A DNA stretch of 64,000 nt from the NCBI RefSeq assembly GCF_029227915.1, contig NC_079885.1, positions 5,890,001-5,954,000 on the forward strand. Direction: 5' to 3'. Every line of letters starts with the position of its first letter. Positions within the stretch are counted from its first letter, which is position 1. Shown one piece after another: positions 46,701-57,750 of the stretch. The position numbers were made by a program, and so were the translations under genes. Source of the DNA: Hydractinia symbiolongicarpus (Eukaryota > Cnidaria > Hydrozoa > Anthoathecata > Hydractiniidae). The notes beneath the pieces were generated by a model. The model was given only the letters and a program-made list of their open reading frames with translations, was not told where the DNA came from and did no database searches.

Positions 46701-47937
46701 AATCACTACAATAAAGAACAAAAACTTACTTTCTGGATACCATTCCTCAATTTTATCAGCTGGCAGAACAGCTCTAAAAATGAAAAAAACACACTCTTCT
46801 TACTGCACAAAAACGTTTTTTCCACAAGATGCTATGTTAAAGATTGAGTTTCAGTGTAAAAGTAGAGATTTCTCTAGGTACCTTAATACTACTTTTTTGA
46901 AATATTGAATAGTATTGGAACATGGCCAGTTTTGCAATCAGAAAATCAATTACCCTTAAATCACACATTGTAAGGAGTAAACACAACAAAAAATCCAATA
47001 TGGATATACTTTGTATAAAAAAATCAAAAAAAGTTCATACCCAGTTTCCTCAGGTGCAACACCAAGTGGGTCCGTGTAAGTTGAATTCTGTGTGTAGTTA
47101 CGCGAATTTGTCAATGTTGTTGTAGGTTTTTCTTCAAACAATTTAGATTCATCAACCCAAACAGCTGCCTCGGTTAGCAACCCAACACGTGGCATGTAAC
47201 CTCGAAATTTTACAAGACTTGTTCCCATGCCACCAGACTTCGTAGCCACAATGATGTCTCCCATACCAAGACCCATTCCAGTCCGTGCATGGATTAACCC
47301 AGAGTGTTGCCACTCAGCCGTATATGTACAGTTTACATTGCAAATATACACCGCTAAACAAATAAAAGATTACGCTTGCTGAAGAAAATATAAAAATTCA
47401 ATTTCTTTATATTACAATTCACCAAAATTTATTTATATAATTATTATAAAATAAATATTTAATAACACTATTGATGTCAATCTTTGTAATGACGTATTGT
47501 TAAAATAAGATATAACCAAATATGACTTATTCTTTTGAACCTGTGTAGCTTATTATTAAGAGGTTTGTGAAGTGTAAAACTATTAACCATTATTATCGTT
47601 AACATCATTATTATAAAATATTTATACAATATCATCACTGCAAGTATACTCCTATCAACAGAAACAGTTGGTCATACAGACGCACAATGTTAGTTGTAGA
47701 TACGAGGCACCTACTTATGATATATTATTCTGGAAGAAAGGTGAAACAGTAAAATGAAAAAACTGATAAACAATAACTGAAACACATAATCACACATCAG
47801 AAAATATAACATTACATACCAATTATGTCTTTGCTATCAACGCCAAGATTTTCACCCCTGATTTTAACAGTAGTTCCAGGTGGACCCTCTGCTGGAGATA
47901 TTCCAGAAACAGATGGTGCAGCAGCTTCAAACACCAT
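31782..47937 (-). CDS. EXOC2: Exocyst complex component 2 (Sec5) with NPF-rich C-terminal extension
   Basis: Sec5 is a core exocyst subunit that tethers secretory vesicles at the plasma membrane and is bound by Ral GTPases through its N-terminal IPT/TIG domain. ATG is at 47937. Coding exons, 5' to 3': 47820-47937, 47041-47353, 46730-46773, 46486-46555, 46013-46137, 45809-45889, 45268-45413, 44633-44714, 43552-43654, 42968-43080, 40733-40783, 40497-40560, about 39948-39993, 39769-39884, 39595-39636, 39217-39359, 39111-39130, 38788-38934, 38556-38677, 38341-38417, 37782-37862, 37353-37409, 36961-37007, 36660-36714, 36388-36504, 35730-35871, 35250-35305, 34419-34603, 32407-32463, 31782-32316. 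The product is about 1115 residues, longer than vertebrate EXOC2 (about 920). The TIG domain is at residues 8-100 (ISPAEGPPGTTVKIRGENLG). The last exon continues past the normal Sec5 end with about 150 residues holding three NPF motifs. A 5' UTR intron is likely (48047-47967). The joints around 39948-40560 and 38677/38788 are not closed in phase. Confidence 0.92.
35881..35970. repeat. Perfect 45-bp tandem duplication in EXOC2 intron
   Basis: The 45-bp unit beginning caagcaagacacttgagcgt occurs twice back to back without a mismatch, 10 bp upstream (minus strand) of the exon at 35730-35871. Its identity implies a recent event or an assembly duplication. Confidence 0.85.
36775..36850. repeat. 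Short tandem repeat tcatgtgacgt(g)
   Basis: Five to six degenerate units of about 13-14 bp (atcatgtgatgcggt, ctcatgtgacgtgtt) in an EXOC2 intron. The minus-strand repeat peptide (TTSHDNTSHETTSH) is a by-product. Confidence 0.7.
39111..39130 (-). other. EXOC2: 20-nt microexon of EXOC2
   Basis: Without this exon the joint 39217 to 38934 creates a TGA and loses phase. With it, phase 2, then 20 nt, then phase 1 reads VRSICVTFMFLKKYFSKKW across three exons. The acceptor is aatattccag and the donor gttagg. The position matches the place where Sec5 proteins have a continuous VRxCYSSLL-type segment. Confidence 0.6.
40240..40404 (+). mobile_element. Helitron/Helentron-type non-autonomous element, decayed copy
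   Basis: This element ends with cccgtgg-hairpin remnants and the 3' terminus CTAG followed by T at 40405, like the two better copies at 40875 and 43134. It carries the same gtctgtctgt microsatellite near its 5' end. The right hairpin arm is lost. The 5' boundary is approximate. Confidence 0.55.
40875..41005 (-). mobile_element. Helitron/Helentron-type non-autonomous element (minus orientation)
   Basis: Read on the minus strand the element starts TCTCTATAATAATATCCG, has a short GTCTGTCTC microsatellite, and ends with the hairpin CCCGTGG-ATTTTT-CCACGGG, then CAACGACTAG. It sits between A and T. 5'-TC, a 3' hairpin 7 nt before CTAG, and A|T insertion without target duplication are the Helitron-class signature. 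Confidence 0.8.
41008..41791. mobile_element. Candidate TIR element, 784 bp, abutting the Helitron-type copy
   Basis: Terminal inverted repeats of 21 bp (left TTCTGCCCAATCTTAGGACG at 41008, right its complement ending 41791) match at 19 of 21 positions. Subterminal copies of CTGCCCAATCTT and CAGTCTTAAGACTGG occur inside both ends. The middle holds GCTAGCTAG low complexity and an inverted pair (caaccatatta near 41391, taatatggttga near 41510). No protein is encoded and no clear target duplication is seen. Confidence 0.6.
43134..43286 (+). mobile_element. Helitron/Helentron-type non-autonomous element, intact 153-bp copy
   Basis: Starts TCTATATTATAATGCCCG after an A (43133). Contains a GTCT microsatellite (about 43159-43187), then GGACGGGCGAACCCGTGG, the hairpin CCCGTGG-ATTTTT-CCACGGG, and ends CTAACGACTAG at 43286 before a T. 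It lies in the EXOC2 intron next to the exon at 42968-43080. The layout (microsatellite inside, hairpin at 3' end) is that of Helentron-associated short elements. Confidence 0.85.
43660..43720. repeat. Direct duplication of about 23 bp in EXOC2 intron
   Basis: The word ttccaccaatcagaacgtat(gaa) occurs twice, about 32 bp apart, 5' of the exon at 43552-43654. Confidence 0.75.
43955..44035 (-). mobile_element. tRNA-like SINE head or tRNA pseudogene (Arg-like)
   Basis: The minus strand shows an A-box-like GGCACAGTTGGTAAAGC, a good anticodon stem-loop (CGCTTCCGCAAGCG) and a B-box-like GGTTCAGGCCC. The acceptor ends do not pair well, so it is not a functional tRNA. It is probably the pol III head of a SINE different from the (ATCT)n family. 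Confidence 0.5.
44721..44760. repeat. Perfect 40-bp palindrome at an EXOC2 splice acceptor
   Basis: aaaaaagcagtgatgtatat followed by its exact complement gives 20-bp arms with no loop. On the minus strand the second arm supplies the T-run of the acceptor (tgcttttttgtttag) of the exon starting at 44714. In RNA it could form a hairpin that covers the polypyrimidine tract. Confidence 0.9.
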
Positions 47938-48387
47938 TTTGAAAAATAATTGTTTACATTTTTTAACTATAAAAGAATTGTAGTTTAACACACAGTTTTA
48001 ATTTCAGTAGCAAATAAAAACAAGACACACAAACATGGTTTACTTACACACAGTACAGCAGGGATTTTGATGCATCGAAAGGGCCACTGGTTTCTTATGT
48101 AATGTGAAATTTTCACGCAACATTGTACGGAGTGTCCACATATCCCGAACAACTTATTACAGTAAGGTCATAAAACTTGGTACAGTTGTAAAATTATTTC
48201 AATAGAAACTCATTTTACGTAAAAACATATTTGATGAAGCCACTGGGAACATAATGCCTCATTCCCATGACTAAATTGTTCCTTCATTTATGGTGTGTTA
48301 TTTTGTATAATCAAAATACATTATGTAAAATGTGAAAGGTGTAAGTAAAAAGTACCGACCAAGCTTGCGACGTCTGTGACCTTGATG

Positions 48388-48442
48388 TTGTACTGTAAAA
48401 TGCAATACGCTTAATGGAGGGCATTGTACTTTACAGTACAAC
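48388..48442. repeat. Hairpin-forming inverted repeat between EXOC2 and CCNDBP1
   Basis: Arms gttgtactgtaaaatgcaat and attgtactttacagtacaac pair over about 20 positions with a loop of about 15 nt. The size is compatible with a small pre-miRNA or a tiny MITE. There is no expression evidence. Confidence 0.4.
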
Positions 48443-49448
48443 GGTCAATATGCGTTTTATTACCTGATTGCACCTATGTGACAAATAAATTTTCCTATGT
48501 AAACAAAAAAATCAAAGCTATCATTTTAAGTTGTTATTTGCAAGACACCACAGAAGAAAAAAAAAGCGTTCTATTTTGATCCTACCTTTGGAATTTGAGA
48601 TCGTTTAATTCTAACCCTGAAGTACACGAAATTAATTTAAATCATTGTTTATATAAATTGAAATGAAATGAAACAATGGTAAGCGAGTTTTATGTCTTCT
48701 TATGTGCTATCATTTGTTTATGTTTTTATAGTACCATTTTAATAATGGCTTTCCAGACTGGTAAGTTTGGCTCCATACACAGCCCTATTTAATGAGCCGT
48801 AAACAAATCAAATGAAATCACTTTTTTCACTATTAGAAAACACTTTTGTGATTTTAAAATATACTATAGCAATTTTTTTTATTTTGAAGGACACATATTG
48901 ATAGCAGTAATTTTGTAAAATAACTAATTGTATATCCTCTTTAATAACAATTATCATTGAGATTGTTCTTAAGAGCTTTCCCCTGCGATAAAATAAGTTG
49001 GATTCATATAAAAAACTTGACAAGATGTCTATGACTCCTTTTATTTTTTATTTTTTCAATTTTTGACATTCTGATTATGCTAATTAATGCACAATGTCAT
49101 GTACTTGATATAAATACTGTTCTAAGGGTTTATCAAGGTAGGTGTTTACCAATAAATATGTTTTTACCAACCCATATATATATATTTAAGATGAACTATT
49201 ATTTTGTTATCTTGATTATTATTCATACCAGCAAATTTCATTATTCTTTATTCTTCATTACTAGCTGAACTTTCAAGGCCTATATCTCAGAGCAAATAAG
49301 AATTTTAACAAAAGGTAAAAAGATTCAAACACAACTTTTAAAGCTCTTTCGTATGAAACAACTTAGAAGGTAAGCTCTAGGACAACATCATCAATTGAAT
49401 TTTAAAGGCCAAAGCACAGTATTTTACTAAATAGAAAAACAATAGTAA
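48443..49448. other. Intergenic: CCNDBP1 3' flank and EXOC2 upstream
   Basis: No gene was seen. This minus-strand spacer should contain the CCNDBP1 3' UTR and the EXOC2 promoter. The EXOC2 5' UTR exon likely ends at 48048 at a gtaagt donor. Confidence 0.4.
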
Positions 49449-52400
49449 CTATATTGTAGATATTAGGGAACTCAAAATGGTAAAGTTATGATGTACAGCT
49501 TTCTCGACAAAATCTGACCATGAGTGTTCTTCTGTGTTGAAACTTGGTAATGATCTAAAAGGGGGAAAAATATACGTCATTACTAATAAACTGGCATTGT
49601 GAAAATATAAAAACAGCAAAACCGAACAAACAAAACAAAAATGCAAAAAATATTTGCATCATAAATCTTCCATATATTTCAATTTTAATTTAGGAAAATG
49701 TTTAAACTTTTTCTATTTTATCGAAGCCGAAAAATTCAAGATTAAATTGGGCTTAGGTGCTAGGGTGATACAATAACTTTTTGTACGCAAATTTTGAGTG
49801 AAACATTTCAAGTACAAAAAAAGGAGGAATGCATTCTACTTGCCAGTTAAAATTAAAAAAAGCTATGTAGAAATATGCTAAGACTGAACCAGTTCACTTA
49901 ACAAAAATGTTTGTGTAAAATGCTATTTTCTTGCTTTAATTTGGCAAACTTATGTTTTACACTGGCAGTTTATTTTTTCTTTCATGAGCGCATGCTCCCA
50001 TACTTGAACAACAGTTAAATTAACAGAGAAAATGAAAAAGTTTTTGGTTGAATTACTACATCAACAATTTTTGTTAACACGTCTGCATTTGTTTTGAAAA
50101 TTGCAGAGTTTCAACATTAATCTGATTGACTATCTGCTGTATCTTATATTCTCTACCTTAACATAAATATTCAAGTCTTTCTAATTTCACTTGTTTTTCT
50201 TTCCAAAATTTATTTATTGTTTTATATTTACTTCAAACACTTTATTTCTATACCTGTATTTCAGATGCATTATTACTTGCTTCAGAAATATTTAATATAT
50301 AAATTTATGATAATTGAAAATCAGGATACAGCCCAGATACAGTCCAACAAAATTTCCAAAAATTGGATTTTAAAAACTTTTCGTGTTGATTCTGAGAAAA
50401 TCATGTGTTGTTATTGGAGGCATTAGTCAGTAGAAATTAATTATGTCATGATTCATCTTTCCATGTCATATTGACTAAATACTGTATAGTGGTTTGGTTG
50501 ATTTTTTTAACATTATTTGTCATTTTAGACCCAAGGGTCGCACCTTTTTGTGCAAATGTAACATACCAAGAATGCTTTTAAACACATATTACCAAAAACA
50601 TTACACAAACTCAGAAACTTATAACTGAGTATGTATAAAGATACAACTAAATTTTTGGAGTAGTTTTTTTTTTATTAATAAAACCGTTTGTTATATATTT
50701 CATATATTATTTAGATTAAGAAGGCTGCATACAACAGAAGAGTGTACCTGATAAAATTAATTGTTTTGACAACGCATGTTTTGAGTTCGAAAGCCTAAAG
50801 GTACAAGAAAAATATATATTTAAACATATTTCATTATTTAAGTAATATTTAAATATATTTAAGTATTATTTAAATATATTTTAAATATTTATAAAGGCTA
50901 ATTAAGTTTCAAAAAATTAAATACATATATAGATCAGTTGAAGCAGGTACTCACTCTGTCCATTAAGTTTGTTTGAATTAATGGTGGATATAACGACATG
51001 ACGAAATCATCAACGCTAAGAAGACAGAAGGTATACAATTTTAATAAAATAATCCCATTGTAAACCTTCTAATATAAGCAAGTAATTTGCACTAAAAACT
51101 TTGCATTTTTTAATAAGTTGCTTCAAGAACAAGAACGTAATCATGACAAAATTATGTTTTCACATTTGCTTCCTAGATACAGTACCTTCACGATTTTAAG
51201 TAACAAGAACTTTTAAAATTAAAGATTTTGCACCACGAATTAAAAACAACAAGGATCTTATAGTATTAAAAAGAACAATAGCATGCACAAACAAACCTGG
51301 GGCTAACACCCGAGATGACATCAATTAACATGTCTACTTCTGTGTTACTAATATTTGAATTTTTGTTAAGTAACGACTTTGATTTTTTCAGCAAGCCCCT
51401 TGATGCCTACAGAACAAGATTGTTAAAAAAAATATGTAAACAACATTAATAACATGGAAAAATTAAATTTGAAGAAAACAATGTTTTTATCTTTCTTTCA
51501 AACTCACCATCAACATTCCAATACAAGGTTTTACTAATGCTCGATCTGACGCACTCCAGTTTTCATCTTCTTCATCAGCCATGTCATCAATGCTGTTTAG
51601 AATGTGTTCATCATGTTCTTTTACAGTCTAAAAGTGGATCTACAAGGATAATAGTTATAGTTGATATCCCTACCATGTTCCTAGGAGGAATGCGTTGTTA
51701 AGTAGCCAAAATAAAAGAGCAGTGGAATGGTGTTCCCACAATGGTTAAATTTATTTATTTCTTGGAAAAGAAGAAGGTCTAAGCTATACAAACGCAACAC
51801 AATTACGATTAAAAACTGAATATTCTACCTCTTCTACTTCAGTCATGGCATCGGAAACCAGTTTATAACAAACATTGATTTCACTGACAGCAGCAGTTGT
51901 ATTGTCTAAAGAGACAACATACACAAGTAAGATTTTATCACTATCAATGCACACATGCCTAACACTTGCTTCCTTGTAAGAGAATTTAAACAAAAAGAGA
52001 AACACCTAAGTTATTATTTTTGTCAATATTTTTATGTTTATATCATTGGAAAGCTTATAATTCAGAGAATATTTATTTTAAATAAAAAATATAAATTTTT
52101 AACAAGAAAAATATGAAAAAAAATAAAATTATAAAATAAAAAAACATTTCTTTCTCAGTTCTTTTCACTAAAATTTAATTTGTTTACAAAGTTTTGATCT
52201 TAATATCTCAAAAACAATTTTTGCTTGATATGTTTTATGCTAACGCTACTTTATAAATATGGAGACCAAACTAAAATTTTACCATCTGGACATACTGAGC
52301 TCTCAATCGGTGTCTATTTTTTTCTTAAAAATAATTTGTCAAAATTTTATCACTTTAAATAAAGTTTAGATTTTTCTCTCGATAATACAAAAATTGATAA

Positions 52401-55400
52401 ACAGATAATTATAACAAATAATAAGTTTAATAAATAAATAAAAAAAACTTCGCAACTGCAAACCTTGTGGTAATGTTTTAAATTTATCACAACATTCCCA
52501 AACGGTACCAGTTGATGTTAAACGTTCCTTACAACTGGAAAAAACAAACACAATTGTTAAACAATTATAAAATCTTTGTGTACTTCTCTAAGCAAGCTAT
52601 TTTATATGTAATAAAATCCATAAAAAATGTATTCTACGATCATCTCAATTTTTCCATCATCATTTATCTTTAACCACTAGATAAAGATGCTTACATATTT
52701 TAGTTGCAGTAAATTCATAGTGATACTCACAAGTTAAATTGTTTTTCGTTTGAAGGTTATTTTCTAAGTCTTAACAAGCATCTGTAACTGTTATAAAGCT
52801 GAACCACCTTTCAGAAAAAAAATTGTGATTGACTGTAACAGTTCCTGGATTTTTTCTTAAGGCATGAAATGACTTACTAACAATTTTGTCTTAATAAAAA
52901 ACCTACAAAGAGATGCATTTGTTTAAAAATGAATAAACTATTAACAACAAACAGCGTAAGTCAAATCTAAACATACCCTGAACACTTGTTGTTCTCCACC
53001 GATTCAAGAAATTCACAAACTGCGTAAATGATCGCATTTACACATTTTTGTAGCACATTGTTGATAACTTTCCCTGCAAAACATACAGTTTCATAAATAG
53101 CATAGTAAGAATTAATTTTAATAAAGACAAGAAATTTGAGGAAAAATGCTTCCTAATATCACAATGTAATTTGGTTTGAAACAGGCTAATGATATCTAGG
53201 TAAGTGTATACAATACAAGCAACATACTTTTACTCTATAACCTATAACAGGATGTAACACCTGATCAAAAACGCCTATAATTAGTAAGAGTGCTGTACCC
53301 TACTCTGAACTCTTCTTACACTTTGAAGAAAAACATTAAATGCAAAAATTAAACATTCAATACAGTATATTTTAACAGTATTGAAATGATATTGACAATG
53401 CCACTATTGTCTACATAAACTTTATGGGGTTGCACCTTGCCACCTGAGGGGGATGAGTGTATGTCAACGCCATCCACCGACTGACATAGAACTTGAAACG
53501 TGGTTGCATATCCATTTTATATTTTTTTAAATATTTTTATGACCAGCCCTTAACAGAAAATGCGATTTTTAAACAGAGCCATAGTTGTTTATGTTATTAT
53601 CTGCATATAATGTGAAGGTCGTACTCCACACATTATAATATTATAAAAATTATTATTAAAAACTATTAAAATAAAATTATAATTACACAACTTGCGTAAA
53701 CAATATAACTAACCTTCTGAAAGTGGGAAAGCTTTATACCAAGCAACCAACACATCTATTGCTTGAGCGACATCTCTTACTAACAGTTCTGTATCCTACA
53801 GAACAACATGATTTAGTTAATCAATTTACATCCAATGGTCAGATTTAGCACCACAGCAAAATAATGCACAAGAATAATTCAATGTTTCTGATAAACTACA
53901 GGTATTTTTTTCACAACAGAAAAATTTATAGGGTCAAATAAACACATTTAATGTCCTTTCTTTAAAGATCAAAGATCTTTAAAGAAAGGGGGTCGGAATT
54001 TCTAGCCGTATTTTGGGGTGATTGGGTTCATATTCTTGGCACTTGGAAGTCATATAAAACAGTAAAACTAGTTGAATTCATTTTGTTATTGTAGTGGTAA
54101 CAATATATCAAAAAATATTTTTTGCGTGTAGTTCCCCTTTAAGTTCTTGAAAATTATTTGTTGTAAAGGATGTTGTTCTACTGGAGTTTAGCTTTTTTTC
54201 TTCATCACTCAAACCTAGCAATAAATTTAATACACTCTAAGAGGACGAAGAAGTGAGTGAATCTTTATTCAGTACTTCGGTTGGTTTTTGTTCGATAATG
54301 GCGGCGATCGTTAATGTAATTATTCCTTTTGGGGGTTTTGCTCTGGCAGTTTGGTATTTAAACAGACCATCAATTTTTCAATCTCGATTGGGACTTTGTA
54401 CTTCACATGCACAACATAAAATCTAGCCAGTATCCATATGATAAATCTTAGTGTTTGCTAATAAAGCTTCGCTTTTGCTTTAGTATTTTAATGAAATGAA
54501 AGACATTGTATTGTTGTGGTAGAACAAACCATAGTTAAATAATCTATGTTTGAATATAATATTAATGTCATGTGAGAACTGGGCACAGTTTCAATGCCTA
54601 CAGTCTAAATACTGCCCCTAATGTATATCTATGAAGTACTGTTTAAGTGTTAATGATGCATTATAAAGACTTTCTTAAAGTGTTGTTAACACAGATGCAT
54701 TTGTAAAAATCCAAAGTTTTATTTTAAAAATAGCAGTAAACACAAGAAGCTACATTTCAATAAGCACAGAAAATTGGTATCTGCCCTTCATCTTTTTTTT
54801 TTCCATTCATGACATATCTAAATATTAAAACAAATAAAGGAAAAAGTAACACATGCCTTATCTGTTGGCATGGGTGGTTTAGAAAATGCAACAGCTAGTT
54901 TCGTACACTCTTTGGAAACAGCCTCACAGGATAAATCTATAATAAAATAATTGTAATAAATAAGCATTTCAGATGTGACATTCAAATTAAAAATCAACCA
55001 AGTAAGAATTACAACACACATTCCAACATTAAACAACTGAACATTCCAACATTAAACAACTAAACATTACAACATTAAAAAGTGAACGTTCCAACATTAA
55101 ACATAACAACATGAAACAACTACACATTACAACAGGAAATAACTAAATGCTACAACATTAAAACAACTAAACGTTGCAATATTACACAACATTGGCCATT
55201 AACTAAAAAAACCTACCCATCTTTTGCCAATGAGCTTCTTTCTGATAGTTTTCAGCTATCTCTCCTAAATAAAATTAAAAATCATTTTCAACATTGTGTT
55301 TAGTTACACACATTCCTTAAGAGTTAAAACTTAATGGTTAGTGGCTTAATGGTAGAGCATAGTGCTCAGGAACCAAAGATCAAATACTGTCCATGTTAAT

Positions 55401-56189
55401 GCCACTACTGCCAGCTTGAATCACTGATAAAAGCTGATTTAGTTTAAAATAAAGTCTTACGGAAAATTGGAAAAAAGGGTTGCAACTTCCATTGAAATGG
55501 CCTGGTCACTGTAGTGAGAGCTCCTAATGCAGTGCCTACAACCTCAAACGGGTTGAATTAATTGTAAAAATAGTAGTGAATTGTAATTATCAACATAACA
55601 GTTGGGGAAACTACAACTCTTTACAATATATTGAAGGAACGGTAATTTTCAGCCACTTTAAAAAGCATCAACTTGCCAGTTCTTGCCAACCTACTGGCCA
55701 TGGCTTTTAAAGTCCAATCTTTTTAGAAGAGTAGGCATTTAAATTGCACTTGTCCAACTTTCTGGTATGTCTGATTTGCATAATAATCCATGCCAGAGTC
55801 TACAAATGCCTTGGATTAAAGAAAAATGCCAATGCCAACATCAGCAACAATTCTCAAATTTTAGATGTTCGGATCTAACCAAATAACCTAAGATCATATA
55901 GGTTCTAATCCACCTTAAAATTGACAAACTCAAATTGAATAAATCGAGCATAGGAATAACCTATACCCTACTTGTGGGACAAACTTTGAAATTTGCCACC
56001 TTGTCTCAATGTATTTCATGGAAGATTGTAGGTAAATCAAAATAGCAAATATAATTTTCTAAAAAAAGAATAGGAATTTTTTAACATGTTTTTAAGTTTT
56101 GAAATAATTGACTTTTTTGACTTACTTGGAGACAGTTTGGATGCCATATTTTTCAAGTCTTTTATCAGCGTCTGTGTTACAGATGACAT
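49449..56189 (-). CDS. CCNDBP1: Cyclin-D1-binding protein 1 (GCIP) homologue
   Basis: Twelve exons join in perfect phase: 56126-56189, 55217-55264, 54857-54936, 53714-53795, 52977-53073, 52464-52534, 51829-51905, 51508-51627, 51297-51406, 50955-51015, 50748-50794, 49449-49554. They encode 320 residues, near the usual size of the family (about 360 in vertebrates). Recognisable blocks are SKECTKLAVAFSKPPMPTDK, ENWSASDRALVKPCIGMLMA and GVSPSVDDFVMSLYPPL, all at the expected order and spacing for CCNDBP1. Family members bind cyclin D1 and helix-loop-helix factors and restrain cell-cycle entry. The protein is mostly helical with no catalytic site. The start ATG (56189) is followed by an acidic/basic helix, MSSVTQTLIKDLKNMASKLS. 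The third exon ends at a GC donor (AAG|gcatgt) rather than GT. The gene is transcribed toward EXOC2 on the same strand. Confidence 0.9.
53955..53989. repeat. Perfect 16-bp inverted repeat with 3-nt loop
   Basis: cctttctttaaagatc and gatctttaaagaaagg flank AAA, inside a CCNDBP1 intron. A gttcccctttaag word near 54130 may be the other end of a small element, but the match is short. Confidence 0.7.
55016..55195. repeat. Degenerate minisatellite, about 24-bp unit
   Basis: Seven or so units resembling caacattaaacaactaaacatt, with variants (caacatgaaac, caacaggaaataact), in the CCNDBP1 intron between exons 2 and 3. Confidence 0.8.
55335..55400 (+). mobile_element. Weak tRNA-like SINE remnant
   Basis: A-box-like gtggcttaatggtagagc is followed about 25 nt later by a poor B-box-like gatcaaatac. 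Probably a decayed SINE head in a CCNDBP1 intron. Confidence 0.3.
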
Positions 56190-57600
56190 TTTTGTTTTTT
56201 ACTAAGGCATATAAGAATTAGGAAACAACATGATTGAAGGTGCAAAGATAACATGGATTTTATGCTGATTATAAAGTAGTTTGGCAGAAAAAATTTTTTT
56301 TGGTCAAATAAATAATTAACATGTATTAGCAACATAATTTTCACAAATATAAATTGGCATATATAAATTAGTCTTTTCTACTTCTTAAAAATTAAAATTC
56401 TTGAAAGTTATCTAAAAAGGACTCAATTTACATAAAAATATATTTCTTTATTTAGTTACAACAATCAAATAAGAATCATACCCAAGTTAAATAATGCTAG
56501 GAAATCATTAAAATCAGATCTCACAAAGCTAAAATACTCTATATCTCTTATATTAATAAACTAAATCTGTGTGCAATGCTTACCACTCATTTTGTTAAAC
56601 AGCAAGTTACTATCTTAACATTACTTAATCACATAAATAGGGCAGGTTGGAATCAAAAAATTAACAAAGCCATTGTATTGGGCATATAATTTTGAGGCAA
56701 ATAATTTAAAACGGTGGAAATACTGAAGTTATTTTCTGCGTGGTTGACTAGGGACTTCTTAAAGCTGGTTCACATCACCTGATTTGGAACAGACATGTTA
56801 ATGATGTAATCGAAAAACCCTTAAACTGCAATAACTCTCCAATCATTCATCATGATAAGTGTTTTAAGTTGTACACAATACAATGGACTAAAGACCGCAA
56901 CCCTATCCAAGGAAAGGATGATACGGGAAAAGGGCTACGACCTCATTTTCAAAAAAGTCTTTTTGTATCGATGAAAATTTATGTTCTTCTGCCTAACTTG
57001 ATGTTTGTCAGCATAATGTTTATCAGTGTATTAGAAAAGTTCATAACAATAATTCAAATTAAGTTGGAAACCGTCTTAAAACAATTTTATGGCAAGCAAG
57101 ACAAAATCTTGTCGAAAAAGACACATGAACCCCAAAAAGTGTCAAAACAATTTTATATTTAAATCACATCTCAAAGGCGAGTGATTTATTGGCATACAAA
57201 CAAGAAAAGCATGCTAAAAAATAATGAGCAAACTGTTGTATTTGTGTCCAGCAAACAGGTAAACATTTGTAGTACATCTTTTTCTTCAAACTAGACTACA
57301 AATTAAATTCAATGTTCTCTGATACTCCAATCTTGAAATTTTTTCTGCAGCTACAGCACCACATACTAAATCACAATTTTTTTTTCATAAAAGTTATGAA
57401 GTGCTATTTTTAAAGCTGCAAATTTAATCCTTGATTATGCACTTAATTAGCTTTTTAATGAGGGTCTTGCCAAGGAATTCTTAAAGCATTTAGGCTCTCA
57501 TCTAGGCTACAAAAGCCACATCATTTACTCAACTAGACAACCTATAAATATCAATCCCATCCTTGTACACAATGCCAAGCAAAAAAACGATTCCGAATTT
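56190..57600. other. CCNDBP1 upstream region; no recognisable gene
   Basis: AT-rich. The CCNDBP1 promoter would lie just right of 56189. A region around 56740-56860 (tggttgactagggac, then aaccctaaa-type words) shares short words with 17085-17180, hinting at another dispersed repeat, but the match is weak. The open frame at 56869-57162 (+) resembles nothing known to me. Confidence 0.35.
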
Positions 57601-57604
57601 TTAT

Positions 57605-57680
57605 AGTCTCTAGCATGACTACGTTAGGGTTTGAACCCACAATTCTCTCTTTGGAGCAAACACTCTACCAAAGTTAACAC
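57605..57680 (-). mobile_element. tRNA-like SINE head or tRNA pseudogene
   Basis: The minus strand reads ttaactttggtagagtg (A-box-like), a stem-loop with TTTGCTCCAAAG, and GGGTTCAAACCC (B box). The acceptor stem is poor. It lies just downstream (minus strand) of the BAHD relic. Confidence 0.45.
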
Positions 57681-57750
57681 TTATCGAAACAAATCATTTT
57701 TTTCATGTTTAGAATAACTATGAAGCGAACTATACTCTATCAAAGCATTT

